A stretch of DNA of 42,337 bases from Hydrogenophaga sp. A37 (GTDB lineage: Bacteria > Pseudomonadota > Gammaproteobacteria > Burkholderiales > Burkholderiaceae_C): the NCBI RefSeq assembly GCF_002001205.1, contig NZ_MUNZ01000175.1, forward strand, positions 1-42,337, in the 5' to 3' direction. Below, one piece after another: positions 1 through 7,587 of the stretch. The stretch's first letter is position 1, and the number at the start of each line of letters is the position of its first letter. The notes under the pieces are model-generated. The model did no database searches and was not told the DNA's origin. It saw only the letters and a list, made by a program, of their open reading frames with translations. The position numbers and the translations under genes were made by a program.

Positions 1-365
1 AGGACGCGCTGGCCATGGCGTGGTGGCGCCGCCGACCGCTGCCTGGTCTGATATTCCACAGCGACCGTGGCAGCCAGTATTGCAGCGGTGAGTTCCAGGA
101 CGCTTTGAAGGACTGGAAGATGCGCTCATCGATGAGCAGGAAGGGCAACTGCTGGGACAACGCGCCGACTGAGAGCTTCTGGGGCCGACTGAAAACGGCC
201 AGCGTGCATGGGCACAAGTTCGCCACCAGAGACCAGGCCAAACAGGCTGTGATGGACTGGATGGCTTTCTACAATCACCGCCGGCTGCATTCGTCGCTTG
301 GCTACCTCAGCCCTATGAAGTTCGAGCAACGCTGGTACGAGGCACCGCGTAAAAAGGCCGCGTAA
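1..365 (+). mobile_element. IS3-family transposase (OrfB), C-terminal part, cut by window edge
   Basis: This is the C-terminal part of a DDE-type integrase/transposase that cuts and joins DNA ends of an IS3-family element. The frame is open from the first bases, so the gene begins outside the window; the ATG at 15 is probably internal. The second catalytic Asp lies in HSDRGSQY (codon near 63) and the catalytic Glu in NAPTESFWGRLK (codon near 171), separated by exactly 35 residues, the D(35)E spacing of IS3. The tail with YNHRRLHSSLGYLSP is also typical of IS3 OrfB. The catalytic residues visible here are intact. The terminal inverted repeat cannot be placed because the left end is missing; a small stem (GAGGGC/GCCCTC, 392-410) lies between the stop codon and the next gene. 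It converges on the binding-protein gene at 422. Confidence 0.9.
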
Positions 366-421
366 ACCGTGGGCTAAGAACTACACCAAACGAGGGCAAG
401 GTCAGCCCTCTCCTCACATGG

Positions 422-1483
422 TCAAGCGCGGAATCGGGCTTTGGCCTTCTGCGCCAGGGCGTTGGTGTAGGTCTGCGCCAAGTCCACTTTCTTGGGCACA
501 GAGGGCTCTTCGAACCGCTCCAGCACCCGCGCCACGGTTTGTGGCCCGGTCTCTGGCATCAGGCCATCGGGGGCCCAGGCCTCGCGTGCCCGGCTGAACG
601 CGGCGAGATACAGCGCCCGGTCACCTGAAAAATAAGACTCGGGCACGGTCTTGTTGATGTCCGATGGCCCTGCGGTCTGAAGCCATTTCAGCGCATGGAC
701 CATCGCGTTCACCATCGCCTGGCACTCTGCTGGGTGGCTGGCCAGGTACTCCGCCGACACGCTCAGACAACCCGCCGGCATCGGCCCGCCAAACACCTCG
801 GCGTTGCCACGCACCGTGCGCGTGTCCGCCACCACCCGCAAGCCTCCGTCTTGCTCCAGCTGCGTGATCACCGGATCGGTGTAGCAGATGGCGTCGACCT
901 GACCGTTTCGAAAAGCAGCCACCGCCGCCGAAGGGCTGCCCATGGGCACGTACTGCACGACATCACTCCCCATCCGGGCATTGGCCAGCAGCATCTGGGT
1001 CAAGCGCTGGCTGGCCGACCCCAAAGCGGTCACAGCGACCTTGCGGTCGCGCAGGTCACGGACATCGCGGAAGGCACCCATCGTTTTACGAGAGACACCC
1101 ATCACGACCTGAGGGGCACGCCCTTGCAGAACGATGGAGGGAAACACCTGCCCACGGGCCTGCAGCCTGATGGCCAGGCTGTAGGGCCCTGACAGGGCCT
1201 GAACCGACCCTGAAAGAAGCGCCTGAAGCGCCTGACCAGGCTCGCTCAGGTCACGCACCTGAACGTCCAGCCCCTCTGCGGCGAAATAGCCGAGCCGTTC
1301 TGCGATGGTCAAGGGCAGGTAACAAAACGCGGACTTGTTCTCGACCGCCAGCTGCACGCGACCAATGGGCGCGCGCGGCACCACAGGCGGCGCAACGGGT
1401 CTGATCTGGCCCATTGCCGCAGGAACCCCTGCGCTCAACGCGGCCGAAGCCACCCAGCGCGCGCAATCACGGCGACTCCACAT
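422..1483 (-). CDS. ABC-transporter substrate-binding protein, SsuA/TauA/THI5-like
   Basis: This is probably a periplasmic solute-binding protein of the nitrate/sulfonate/taurine (NMT1/THI5-like) class. The N-terminus (MWSRRDCARWVASAALSAG) has an Arg pair followed by a hydrophobic stretch, so export by Sec or Tat is likely. Family hallmarks are the early segment FCYLPLTIAERLGYFAAEGL, the following QALLSGSVQALSG, and a mid-protein VDAICYTDPVI. The length of 353 residues fits the family. The start is supported by AGAGGA six bases before the ATG. No ABC ATPase or permease gene is adjacent, so it may be an orphan receptor or serve a transporter encoded elsewhere. The substrate cannot be deduced from sequence. 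Confidence 0.85.
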   Translation of the reverse strand: MWSRRDCARWVASAALSAGVPAAMGQIRPVAPPVVPRAPIGRVQLAVENKSAFCYLPLTIAERLGYFAAEGLDVQVRDLSEPGQALQALLSGSVQALSGPYSLAIRLQARGQVFPSIVLQGRAPQVVMGVSRKTMGAFRDVRDLRDRKVAVTALGSASQRLTQMLLANARMGSDVVQYVPMGSPSAAVAAFRNGQVDAICYTDPVITQLEQDGGLRVVADTRTVRGNAEVFGGPMPAGCLSVSAEYLASHPAECQAMVNAMVHALKWLQTAGPSDINKTVPESYFSGDRALYLAAFSRAREAWAPDGLMPETGPQTVARVLERFEEPSVPKKVDLAQTYTNALAQKAKARFRA

Positions 1484-1631
1484 GCCACATCCTCTCTTGC
1501 CCCTGACTTGATTGAAGTCCCGAGGCTAGAGGATGGCTGCCGCGAGCGCATCGGGGCGACTCCCGAGCGGGTTTCCACCGAGAACGAATTTGCAAGCAAA
1601 TGTCATCGCAGCGCGGTTGCGCCCGGCGCGA

Positions 1632-2036
1632 TCAGAGGAACAGGATCGCGATGTTCAATGCCAGCGCGGCCGTCCACACCACGCTGCGGAACGTGGCCAT
1701 GTCGGCCAAGTAAAACAGGATGTACATCAGGCGCAGCACGATGTAGAGAAACGCCAGCAGATCCAGCCGGGTCTGGAACACGCCGAGCTGGTGCGCAATG
1801 ATCACGGCACCGATGTAAAAAGGCAGGGCTTCAAAGCTGTTGGCCTGGGCCGCGTTGGCGCGCGCACGCCAGTCGGTTTGCTGTGCCAGCCAGGCGCGCG
1901 GGTGGTGGTTGTCGTACCCGCCCTCGCGGCGCGGCTTGGACAACGCACCCCACTTCGCCAGCGTGGCGCACAAGATGGGCAGCAACGCGGCCACCAGCAC
2001 CGTCCAGTAGGCCAGGGTCAGTCCGGCGAATTTCAT
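1632..2036 (-). CDS. MAPEG family membrane protein
   Basis: This is a small integral membrane protein of 134 residues, matching the MAPEG superfamily (membrane-associated proteins in eicosanoid and glutathione metabolism), whose bacterial members are mostly uncharacterised. About four hydrophobic segments are visible: near residues 5-28, 62-85, 88-108 and 112-134. The central stretch ARANAAQANSFEALPFYIGA is the typical MAPEG loop-and-helix region carrying the conserved Arg, Asn and Glu. It lies 26 bases after recR on the same strand and may be co-transcribed with dnaX-ybaB-recR, although it has no known link to DNA repair. The substrate is unknown. Confidence 0.85.
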   Translation of the reverse strand: MKFAGLTLAYWTVLVAALLPILCATLAKWGALSKPRREGGYDNHHPRAWLAQQTDWRARANAAQANSFEALPFYIGAVIIAHQLGVFQTRLDLLAFLYIVLRLMYILFYLADMATFRSVVWTAALALNIAILFL

Positions 2037-2062
2037 GGGTCGCTTTCCAGGGTCGTGGCCGC

Positions 2063-2668
2063 TCAGCGGCGGTCCACCAAAGCATGGGCAATGGTGCCCA
2101 GATCAACGTATTCAAGTTCACTGCCCACGGGCACACCGCGCGCAAGTCGGGTCACGTTCACGCCACGCGCCTTGAGCGACTGCGCAATCACATGCGCCGT
2201 GGTTTCACCCTCGGCTGTGAAGTTGGTCGCGAGAATCACCTCACGCACCTCGCTCTGCCCATCCACCTGCGTGTCGATGCGGTCAAACAGCTTCTGCAGG
2301 CCAATGTCGTGCGGCCCGACACCATCGAGCGGGCTGAGCTTGCCCATGAGCACGAAGTACAGCCCTTTGTAGGCACCGGTGCGCTCCATCGCGTCCTGAT
2401 CGGCGGGCGTCTCCAGCACGCACAGCTGGCTGCGGTCACGTCGCGCGTCCAGGCAGGTAGGGCAAATGTCGTTCTCGGTGAAGGTGTGACAGAGCGCGCA
2501 ATGCTTCACCTCGGCACAGGCGTGCTGCAAAGCCTGTGCCAGGTGCAGCGCGCCTTCCCGGTCGTGCTGCAGCAGGTGAAACGCCATGCGCTGCGCCGAC
2601 TTCACGCCCACCCCGGGCAGGCGCCGAAGCGCCTGCACCAGCAGTTCAAGCGGGTGAGTGGAGGTCAC
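2063..2668 (-). CDS. recR: Recombination mediator protein RecR
   Basis: RecR acts with RecF and RecO to load RecA at gapped DNA. The 201-residue length equals that of E. coli RecR. Visible parts in order are the N-terminal helix-hairpin-helix ([19 protein letters not shown], residues about 14-32), a four-Cys zinc finger (C-x2-C then C-x2-C, residues about 57-72), and a Toprim domain with [15 protein letters not shown] followed by [15 protein letters not shown]. The C-terminal [18 protein letters not shown] is highly conserved. The start is GTG with a poor ribosome-binding site, which fits coupling to the upstream ybaB gene 22 bases away. The order dnaX-ybaB-recR is conserved across many bacteria. 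Confidence 0.97.
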   Translation of the reverse strand: MTSTHPLELLVQALRRLPGVGVKSAQRMAFHLLQHDREGALHLAQALQHACAEVKHCALCHTFTENDICPTCLDARRDRSQLCVLETPADQDAMERTGAYKGLYFVLMGKLSPLDGVGPHDIGLQKLFDRIDTQVDGQSEVREVILATNFTAEGETTAHVIAQSLKARGVNVTRLARGVPVGSELEYVDLGTIAHALVDRR

Positions 2669-2690
2669 GCGGAACGGCGGCGGCAGTGCA

Positions 2691-3023
2691 TCAGAAGGGG
2701 AACTTCATGCCGCCCGGCAGGCCAGGCATGCCCGCCGTGAGCTTGCCCATCTTCTCATTCGACGTCTCTTCTGCCTTGCGCACCGCCGCATTGAACGCAG
2801 CAGCCACCAGGTCTTCCAGCATGTCTTTGTCATCGGCCAGCAAGCTGGGGTCGATGGTGACGCGCTTGACGTCGTGTTTGCAGGTCATCAGCACCTTCAC
2901 CAGGCCCGCGCCCGATTCGCCGGTGACTTCGACGAAAGCCAGCTCGTCCTGCGCTTTCTTCAGGTTGTCCTGCATGGCCTGAGCCTGCTTCATGAGACCG
3001 GCGAGTTGTCCTTTGTTGAACAT
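2691..3023 (-). CDS. ybaB: Nucleoid-associated protein, YbaB/EbfC family
   Basis: This is a small DNA-binding protein of 110 residues that forms dimers with a tweezer-like shape and binds the nucleoid. The sequence starts [20 protein letters not shown], the standard YbaB N-terminus, and ends with a Gly/Pro/Met-rich tail ([13 protein letters not shown]). I chose the ATG at 3023 rather than the upstream in-frame start at 3116 because the longer form would overlap the end of dnaX, has no family-like N-terminus, and the short form has AAGGATCACC just before its ATG. It lies between dnaX and recR in the conserved order. Its function is thought to concern nucleoid structure or recombination, not catalysis. 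Confidence 0.95.
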   Translation of the reverse strand: MFNKGQLAGLMKQAQAMQDNLKKAQDELAFVEVTGESGAGLVKVLMTCKHDVKRVTIDPSLLADDKDMLEDLVAAAFNAAVRKAEETSNEKMGKLTAGMPGLPGGMKFPF

Positions 3024-3069
3024 GGTGATCCTTGTGTTTTGAATGGAGAAGAAAGGGATTCTTGAGCGC

Positions 3070-4998
3070 TCAACCAGCTGTGGACTTGAGCGTACCGGGC
3101 ACGATTTTGCCGCCAAAGTCGCGCATCATCGTCTGCACGAAGGGGTCGTCCCGGATGATTTGTTCGGCCTCGCGCTGACGGCGCGCGGCTTCGGCCGCCA
3201 GGCGCAGCGCGGCAGAGTCGCTCACCGGGCCGATCTCCACCGCCAGGCGGATGTCGTGGCCCAGCGTCTTCAACGCCGTGCCCAGGCGTTCCCGGGTGTT
3301 GCCCTGATTGAGCGACTCGCGCTCCACGCGAAGCACCCACTGGTCGGCGTCGCGCGCCACCAGCTGGGACTGCAGCCCCAGCTCGCGCACCAGGGCCGTG
3401 ATCGTTTCGGCACGCACGAGCTGCATCACCGCATCGAACCAGAAATCGCCTTCGGCGCTGAGCACCGGCGCGGGCAAACGCACCGCTTCGCCGGGCTCTC
3501 GCAGCTGGTCCAGCCGAGGCGACGGTCCCGCCTCTCGCACCGGAATATCCACCACGCAGCGGCTGGTTTGCACACCCTCGTCTGTCGGCACCTCTTCGGG
3601 CTCCTCCACCCATGGCGGGCCATCGTCGTCATCTTGGACAGCGCGACGGGGGACCGCTGCCGGAGCGGGTGCCTCGACCACGGGCCGAACATTGACGGGA
3701 GCCGGTTGGGGCGGGGTCGTGGATGGCACGACATGCATGCCCGCCGGGCGCGCGACATCCTGGGAAGGCTGAACCACCGCTGGCGCCCGTGGGGGTGCAA
3801 CCGGCGCTGGCGCGGTGCGAGGAACCGCTGCAGGCGCCTCAGCCGCCGTTTTCAGTGTTTTTTTTTCCACCGCAGCCACAGTGGCCGTGCCGGAAGGTTT
3901 GAACGCCAGCAGCCGCAACAGCACCATGGTGAGGGCGGCGTATTCGTCGGGCGCCAGGCCCAGCTCGCCACGGCCGTGCAGGCACAGGCTGTAGAGCAGT
4001 TGGGTTTCGTCGGCAGGTAACGCGTGCGCCAGGCGCACGATCTCGGGAGTGTCCGGGTCGTCCGATTCCTGCAAGGCCAGCCGCTCCGGCACCGCTTGCA
4101 GCACCGCCATGCGCTGCAGCAAGCCGGTCATTTCTTCCAGCGTGGAAGCGGCGTTGAGGCCGTTGGTGCGCAGGCTGTCCACCGTGTTCACCACCTGGGC
4201 GCCGTCGGCCCGCGCCAATGCATCGATCAGGCGCAGCACATATGAGCGGTCCACGGCGCCGAGCATCTGGCGCACGGTCGCTTCCTGCAACTGGCCGCCG
4301 CCAAAAGCGATGGCCTGGTCGGTCAGCGAGAGCGCGTCGCGCATGGAGCCGCGCGCGGCACGGGAGATCAGGCGCAGCGCCTGCGTCTCGGCCGGCACGT
4401 TCTCGGCCTTCAGCACCAGGCCCAGGTGCTCCAGCACCGTCTCTGGCGCCATCGGTCGCAGGTTGAACTGCAGGCATCGCGAGAGCACCGTGACCGGCAC
4501 CTTCTGCGGGTCGGTCGTGGCCAGCACGAACTTCAGGTACTCGGGCGGCTCTTCCAGCGTCTTGAGCATCGCGTTGAACGCGTGCCCAGTGAGCATGTGC
4601 ACCTCGTCGATCATGAAGACCTTGAAGCGGCCCTGCACCGGTTTGTAGACCGCCTGCTCCAGCAGCGCCTGGACCTCGTCCACTCCCCGGTTGGAGGCTG
4701 CGTCGAGCTCGGTGTAGTCCACGAAGCGGCCCGAGTCGATGTCGGTACAGGCCTGGCACACGCCACAGGGCTCAGCGGTGATGCCGCCCTGCCCGTCGGC
4801 GCCCAGGCAGTTGAGCGACTTGGCCAGGATCCGCGAGACGGTGGTCTTGCCCACGCCGCGCGTGCCGGTGAACAGGTAGGCGTGGTGCAGGCGCTGGGTC
4901 GTGAGCGCGTTGGTCAGGGCCTGAACCACGTGCGACTGCCCCACCATTTCGGTGAAATTGCGTGGGCGGTACTTGCGGGCCAGAACGACGTAAGACAT
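3070..4998 (-). CDS. dnaX: DNA polymerase III subunit tau (and probably gamma)
   Basis: DnaX is the clamp-loader ATPase of the replicative polymerase; full-length tau (642 residues here) also ties the loader to polymerase core and helicase. Visible are Walker A GTRGVGKT (residues 45-52), a zinc-binding Cys set (C64, C78, C81, C84), Walker B MIDEVHML (D131, E132) and the sensor SRC near residue 173. A Pro/Ala-rich linker begins near 385, followed by the tau-specific C-terminal domain. At 3858-3866 the coding strand carries nine consecutive A residues (codons Glu378-Lys379-Lys380). A slip of one base either way reaches a stop quickly: TGA at 3839-3841 (product about 386 residues) or TGA at 3852-3854 (about 381 residues). 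That would give a gamma-like subunit ending after the ATPase and collar domains. The ybaB start follows 46 bases after the stop codon. Confidence 0.97.
   Translation of the reverse strand: MSYVVLARKYRPRNFTEMVGQSHVVQALTNALTTQRLHHAYLFTGTRGVGKTTVSRILAKSLNCLGADGQGGITAEPCGVCQACTDIDSGRFVDYTELDAASNRGVDEVQALLEQAVYKPVQGRFKVFMIDEVHMLTGHAFNAMLKTLEEPPEYLKFVLATTDPQKVPVTVLSRCLQFNLRPMAPETVLEHLGLVLKAENVPAETQALRLISRAARGSMRDALSLTDQAIAFGGGQLQEATVRQMLGAVDRSYVLRLIDALARADGAQVVNTVDSLRTNGLNAASTLEEMTGLLQRMAVLQAVPERLALQESDDPDTPEIVRLAHALPADETQLLYSLCLHGRGELGLAPDEYAALTMVLLRLLAFKPSGTATVAAVEKKTLKTAAEAPAAVPRTAPAPVAPPRAPAVVQPSQDVARPAGMHVVPSTTPPQPAPVNVRPVVEAPAPAAVPRRAVQDDDDGPPWVEEPEEVPTDEGVQTSRCVVDIPVREAGPSPRLDQLREPGEAVRLPAPVLSAEGDFWFDAVMQLVRAETITALVRELGLQSQLVARDADQWVLRVERESLNQGNTRERLGTALKTLGHDIRLAVEIGPVSDSAALRLAAEAARRQREAEQIIRDDPFVQTMMRDFGGKIVPGTLKSTAG
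3839..3867 (-). promoter_or_regulatory. Candidate dnaX slippage site (A9) with early stops in both shifted frames
   Basis: The dnaX coding strand reads GTGGAAAAAAAAACACTG, with nine A residues at 3858-3866. In frame this is Val-Glu-Lys-Lys-Thr-Leu. Inserting one A, or slipping back one base, gives Lys-Asn-Thr-Glu-Asn-Gly-Gly then TGA. Losing one A gives His then TGA. No strong Shine-Dalgarno-like stimulator lies upstream and only a weak GC-rich stem (GCTG/CAGC around AGGCGCCT) lies downstream, so RNA polymerase slippage, as known for Thermus thermophilus dnaX, seems likelier than E. coli-type ribosomal frameshifting. Function is inferred. Confidence 0.7.
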
Positions 4999-5049
4999 GG
5001 CGGTGATTCTAAGCGTCGCCCCTGAGGCACCAAGGCCATCTGCATCGCC

Positions 5050-5055
5050 TACAAT
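5050..5055 (+). promoter_or_regulatory. -10 box of ffs
   Basis: TACAAT lies about ten bases before the predicted 5' end of the SRP RNA, the spacing expected for a sigma-70 -10 element. No convincing -35 hexamer is seen at 16-18 bases upstream. Confidence 0.6.
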
Positions 5056-5064
5056 TCACCTCGA

Positions 5065-5154
5065 CGGGCCTTCCCGCATGGTGAAGCGGCCAACCGGGTC
5101 AGGTGGGGAACCAAGCAGCCCTAACTGTGGAGTCAGTGCCGGGGTCAAGGCTCG
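5065..5154 (+). ncRNA. ffs: Signal recognition particle 4.5S RNA
   Basis: This is the small bacterial SRP RNA, which binds Ffh and targets nascent membrane proteins to the membrane. The conserved apical domain is plain: GGTCAGGT, then GGAA, then AGCAGCC (5097-5120). The ends pair: CGGGCCTT at 5065-5072 with AAGGCTCG at 5147-5154, eight pairs including one G-U. The length of about 90 bases is slightly shorter than the E. coli form. A TACAAT hexamer at 5050-5055 sits correctly as a -10 box; I see no good -35. The gene diverges from dnaX and is followed by a strong hairpin terminator at 5188-5216. Exact processed ends are estimates. Confidence 0.93.
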
Positions 5155-5187
5155 TCACCTTATTCAGCGCATCGCATGCGCCACAAC

Positions 5188-5216
5188 GCAAAAGGCCGCA
5201 TCAGCGGCCTTTTTGC
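5188..5216. terminator. Bidirectional intrinsic terminator between ffs and the Bug-family gene
   Basis: The stem GGCCGC/GCGGCC with loop ATCA is flanked by AAAA on the left and TTTTT on the right, so it forms a hairpin with a U tract when read from either strand. It ends ffs on the plus strand, and lies just after the stop of the convergent minus-strand gene at 5239. Confidence 0.9.
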
Positions 5217-5238
5217 TTTCCGGGCCGGACGGCCCCGA

Positions 5239-6231
5239 TCAGAAAGCGTCGATCTTGAGCTTCTGGCGCTCCACCACCCGTTTCCAGCCGTCCAAGTCTT
5301 TCTGCAGGAACTGCGCCAGTTGCGCCGGCGTGCCAGTGGCGGGTTCCAGGGCGTCTTTGGCCAGGCGCTCTTTCACATTGGGCATGGCCACGATCTGCGC
5401 CAGCGCGGCGTTGATCTGCTGCACCACGGCGTCAGGCGTGCCCTTCGGCGCCACCAGCGCAAAGTAGTTCAACACGTTGACATCGGCAAAACCCGCCTCC
5501 TGCATGCCAGGCACCTGCGGCAGCGCAGGGCTGCGGCCTGGGCTGGTGACGGCGAGTGCTTTGAGGCGACCGTCCCGTATGTAGGGCGCGAGCGCGGGAA
5601 TGGTGCCAGTGAGCAGCTGGATCTGGCCGGCGAGCGTGTCCACGGTGGCGGGCGCGATGCCACGGTAGGGGATGTGCGTGATGTACGTGCCGGTGCGCGC
5701 CTTGAGCGATTCGAGCACCAGGTGGTTGATGCCCCCGACGCCGGCGGAGCCGTAGTTCAAGCGCCCGGGCTGGCTGCGCGCCAGCGCCACCACCTCCGCC
5801 AAGGTGTTCACGGGCAGGTCTTTACTGGCAACCCAGACCAGGGGGCCGTGGGCAAACATGCCCACTGGGGTGAAGCCGGCGATGGGGTCGTAGCCCGCAC
5901 CGGGCAGCGCGGCGGGCACCGTGGTGAAAGGTGCTGCAGCGAGCAACAGGGTGTGGCCGTCGGGCGTGGCCTTGGCGACCTCCTGAGCTCCCAAGGCACC
6001 AGAGGCCCCCGCGCGGTTGTCCACGACGACGCTGACTTTCAGCAGCTCGGCCAGCTTTGCTGCGATCAGGCGGCCCATGGCGTCGGTGCCGGCGCCAGGT
6101 GCAAACGGCACGACGATCTTGATGGGCCGATCAGGGAAGCCGCTGGCGTGGGTGGCGCCCGCGCTCAAGGCAACCAGGCCGACAGCGAGTTGGTGGCAAA
6201 AGCGACGGCGGTGCAAAACGGACGCGAACAT
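5239..6231 (-). CDS. Tripartite tricarboxylate transporter substrate-binding protein (Bug/TctC family)
   Basis: This is a periplasmic receptor of the Bug family, which is strongly expanded in Burkholderiales and binds carboxylates or similar small anions. The protein has a signal peptide (MFASVLHRRRFCHQLAVG onward, cleavage probably near THAS). It continues with FPDRPIKIVVPFAPGAGTD, the Bug N-terminal hallmark, and later VVDNRAGASGALGAQEVAKA, TLLLAA and the mid-domain LNYGSAGVGGINHL. The mature length of about 305 residues is usual. I prefer the ATG at 6231, which has GGAG ten bases upstream; a TTG two codons earlier is possible. No TctA/TctB membrane components are adjacent, as is common for Bug proteins. 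The ligand is unknown. Confidence 0.92.
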   Translation of the reverse strand: MFASVLHRRRFCHQLAVGLVALSAGATHASGFPDRPIKIVVPFAPGAGTDAMGRLIAAKLAELLKVSVVVDNRAGASGALGAQEVAKATPDGHTLLLAAAPFTTVPAALPGAGYDPIAGFTPVGMFAHGPLVWVASKDLPVNTLAEVVALARSQPGRLNYGSAGVGGINHLVLESLKARTGTYITHIPYRGIAPATVDTLAGQIQLLTGTIPALAPYIRDGRLKALAVTSPGRSPALPQVPGMQEAGFADVNVLNYFALVAPKGTPDAVVQQINAALAQIVAMPNVKERLAKDALEPATGTPAQLAQFLQKDLDGWKRVVERQKLKIDAF

Positions 6232-6309
6232 GGGCAAACATCTCCAGGACGTGGCAAAAAGAACCCGCTGAACTCTAGGCCCAGGTCTTGACGGCGTGAT
6301 GACACCGCC

Positions 6310-7587
6310 TCAATGGGCCTTGAGCCAGCGCTCCACGCCCTGCCCCGCCACCACACCACTGGCCAGACATGCCGTGAGCAGGTAGCCGCCGGTGGGCGCT
6401 TCCCAGTCCAGCATTTCACCCGCGCAGAACAGGCCGGGGCGCTGCTGCACCATGAGCCCTTCGTCCAGGGCTTCGAAGCGAACACCACCCGCCGTGCTGA
6501 TGGCTTCGTCGATCGGCCGGGTGGCGGAGAGCGTGATCGGCAGGGCCTGGATCGCCGCGGCCAGCGCGACCGGGTCGTTCATCGTGGCCTTGGGACACCG
6601 CTCATGCAGGATCGCCATCTTGATGCCGTCCAGACCGAGCCGGCTCTTGAGGTGGCTGGAGAGGCTTCGCGATCCGCGCGGGTGAGCCACCTGTTTGAAC
6701 ACGTCTTCCGCGCTGCGGTCGGGCAGCAGGTTGAGGTGGAAGGTGGTGCTGCCGGCGCGGTTGATCTGGTCGCGCAGTCCGCTGGAGACGGCGTAGACCA
6801 GACTGCCTTCCACGCCGGTGGCGGTGGCGACGAACTCGCCCTTTTTCTGGAAGCTGTGGCCCTGGTCGTCGGTGAACCGGATCGCCACCGATTTGAAGGG
6901 CTGACCGGCGAAGCGTTCGCTGAACAAGGGCGTCCATCCGCCCTGCACGTCAAAGCCCCCGTTGGACGGCTGCAGCGGCGCCAGATCCACCCCCGCGGCC
7001 TGCAGCCACGGCCACCAGGCGCCATCCGACCCCAGCCGGGCCCAGCTCGCGCCGCCCAGGGCCAGCACTGTGGCACGTGCGCTCACCTGCCGTTCACCCT
7101 CAGGTGTCTGAAAGCGCAGCGACGTCCCGTCCTCAGCCCAGCCGAGCCAGCGGTGGCGCATGTGGAACCGCACGGGCTCGCCGTCGGGCGCGGGGTGACG
7201 CAGGCCTTGCAGCCACGCGCGCAACAGGGGCGCGGCCTTCATGTCGGTGGGAAACACGCGCTGCGAACTGCCGACGAAAGTCGCAATGCCCAGGCCAGCC
7301 GCCCAATCGCGCACTTGCTGCGGACCGAAGGCCTGCAGCATCGCTTGCAAGGTGCTGGCCCGCTCGCCGTAGCGGGAAATGAACGCGTCCAGCGGTTCGG
7401 CATGCGTCAGGTTCAGGCCGCCTTTGCCGGCCAGCAGGAACTTGCGCCCCACCGAGGGCATGGCGTCGAACAGATCGACGCGCACGCCGGCGCGTGACAG
7501 CACATCGGCCGCCATCAGGCCGGCAGGGCCGCCGCCGACGATGGCGACATTCAGGAGAGAAAAAATCGGGTTCAAAACGTCGGTCAC
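6310..7587 (-). CDS. FAD-dependent oxidoreductase, BaiN/YhiN (HI0933) family
   Basis: This is a 425-residue flavoprotein of the HI0933/YhiN group, apparently the TIGR03862-like subfamily. The FAD-binding Rossmann motif is VAIVGGGPAGLMAADVL (residues about 14-30), followed by the family signature GRKFLLAGKGGLNLTHAEP. Near the C-terminus lie TISTAGGVRFEALDEGLM-like residues and LFCAGEMLDWEAPTGGYLL, the second flavin-contact region. The start is GTG directly after the TAA stop of the AddA-like gene, so translation is probably coupled. The physiological substrate is unknown for most members; the link to the nuclease pair is only positional. Confidence 0.88.
   Translation of the reverse strand: MTDVLNPIFSLLNVAIVGGGPAGLMAADVLSRAGVRVDLFDAMPSVGRKFLLAGKGGLNLTHAEPLDAFISRYGERASTLQAMLQAFGPQQVRDWAAGLGIATFVGSSQRVFPTDMKAAPLLRAWLQGLRHPAPDGEPVRFHMRHRWLGWAEDGTSLRFQTPEGERQVSARATVLALGGASWARLGSDGAWWPWLQAAGVDLAPLQPSNGGFDVQGGWTPLFSERFAGQPFKSVAIRFTDDQGHSFQKKGEFVATATGVEGSLVYAVSSGLRDQINRAGSTTFHLNLLPDRSAEDVFKQVAHPRGSRSLSSHLKSRLGLDGIKMAILHERCPKATMNDPVALAAAIQALPITLSATRPIDEAISTAGGVRFEALDEGLMVQQRPGLFCAGEMLDWEAPTGGYLLTACLASGVVAGQGVERWLKAH

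Noticed and set aside
3043..5025. Plus-strand frames antisense to dnaX
   Set aside because: They mirror dnaX codon structure and carry no recognised motif.
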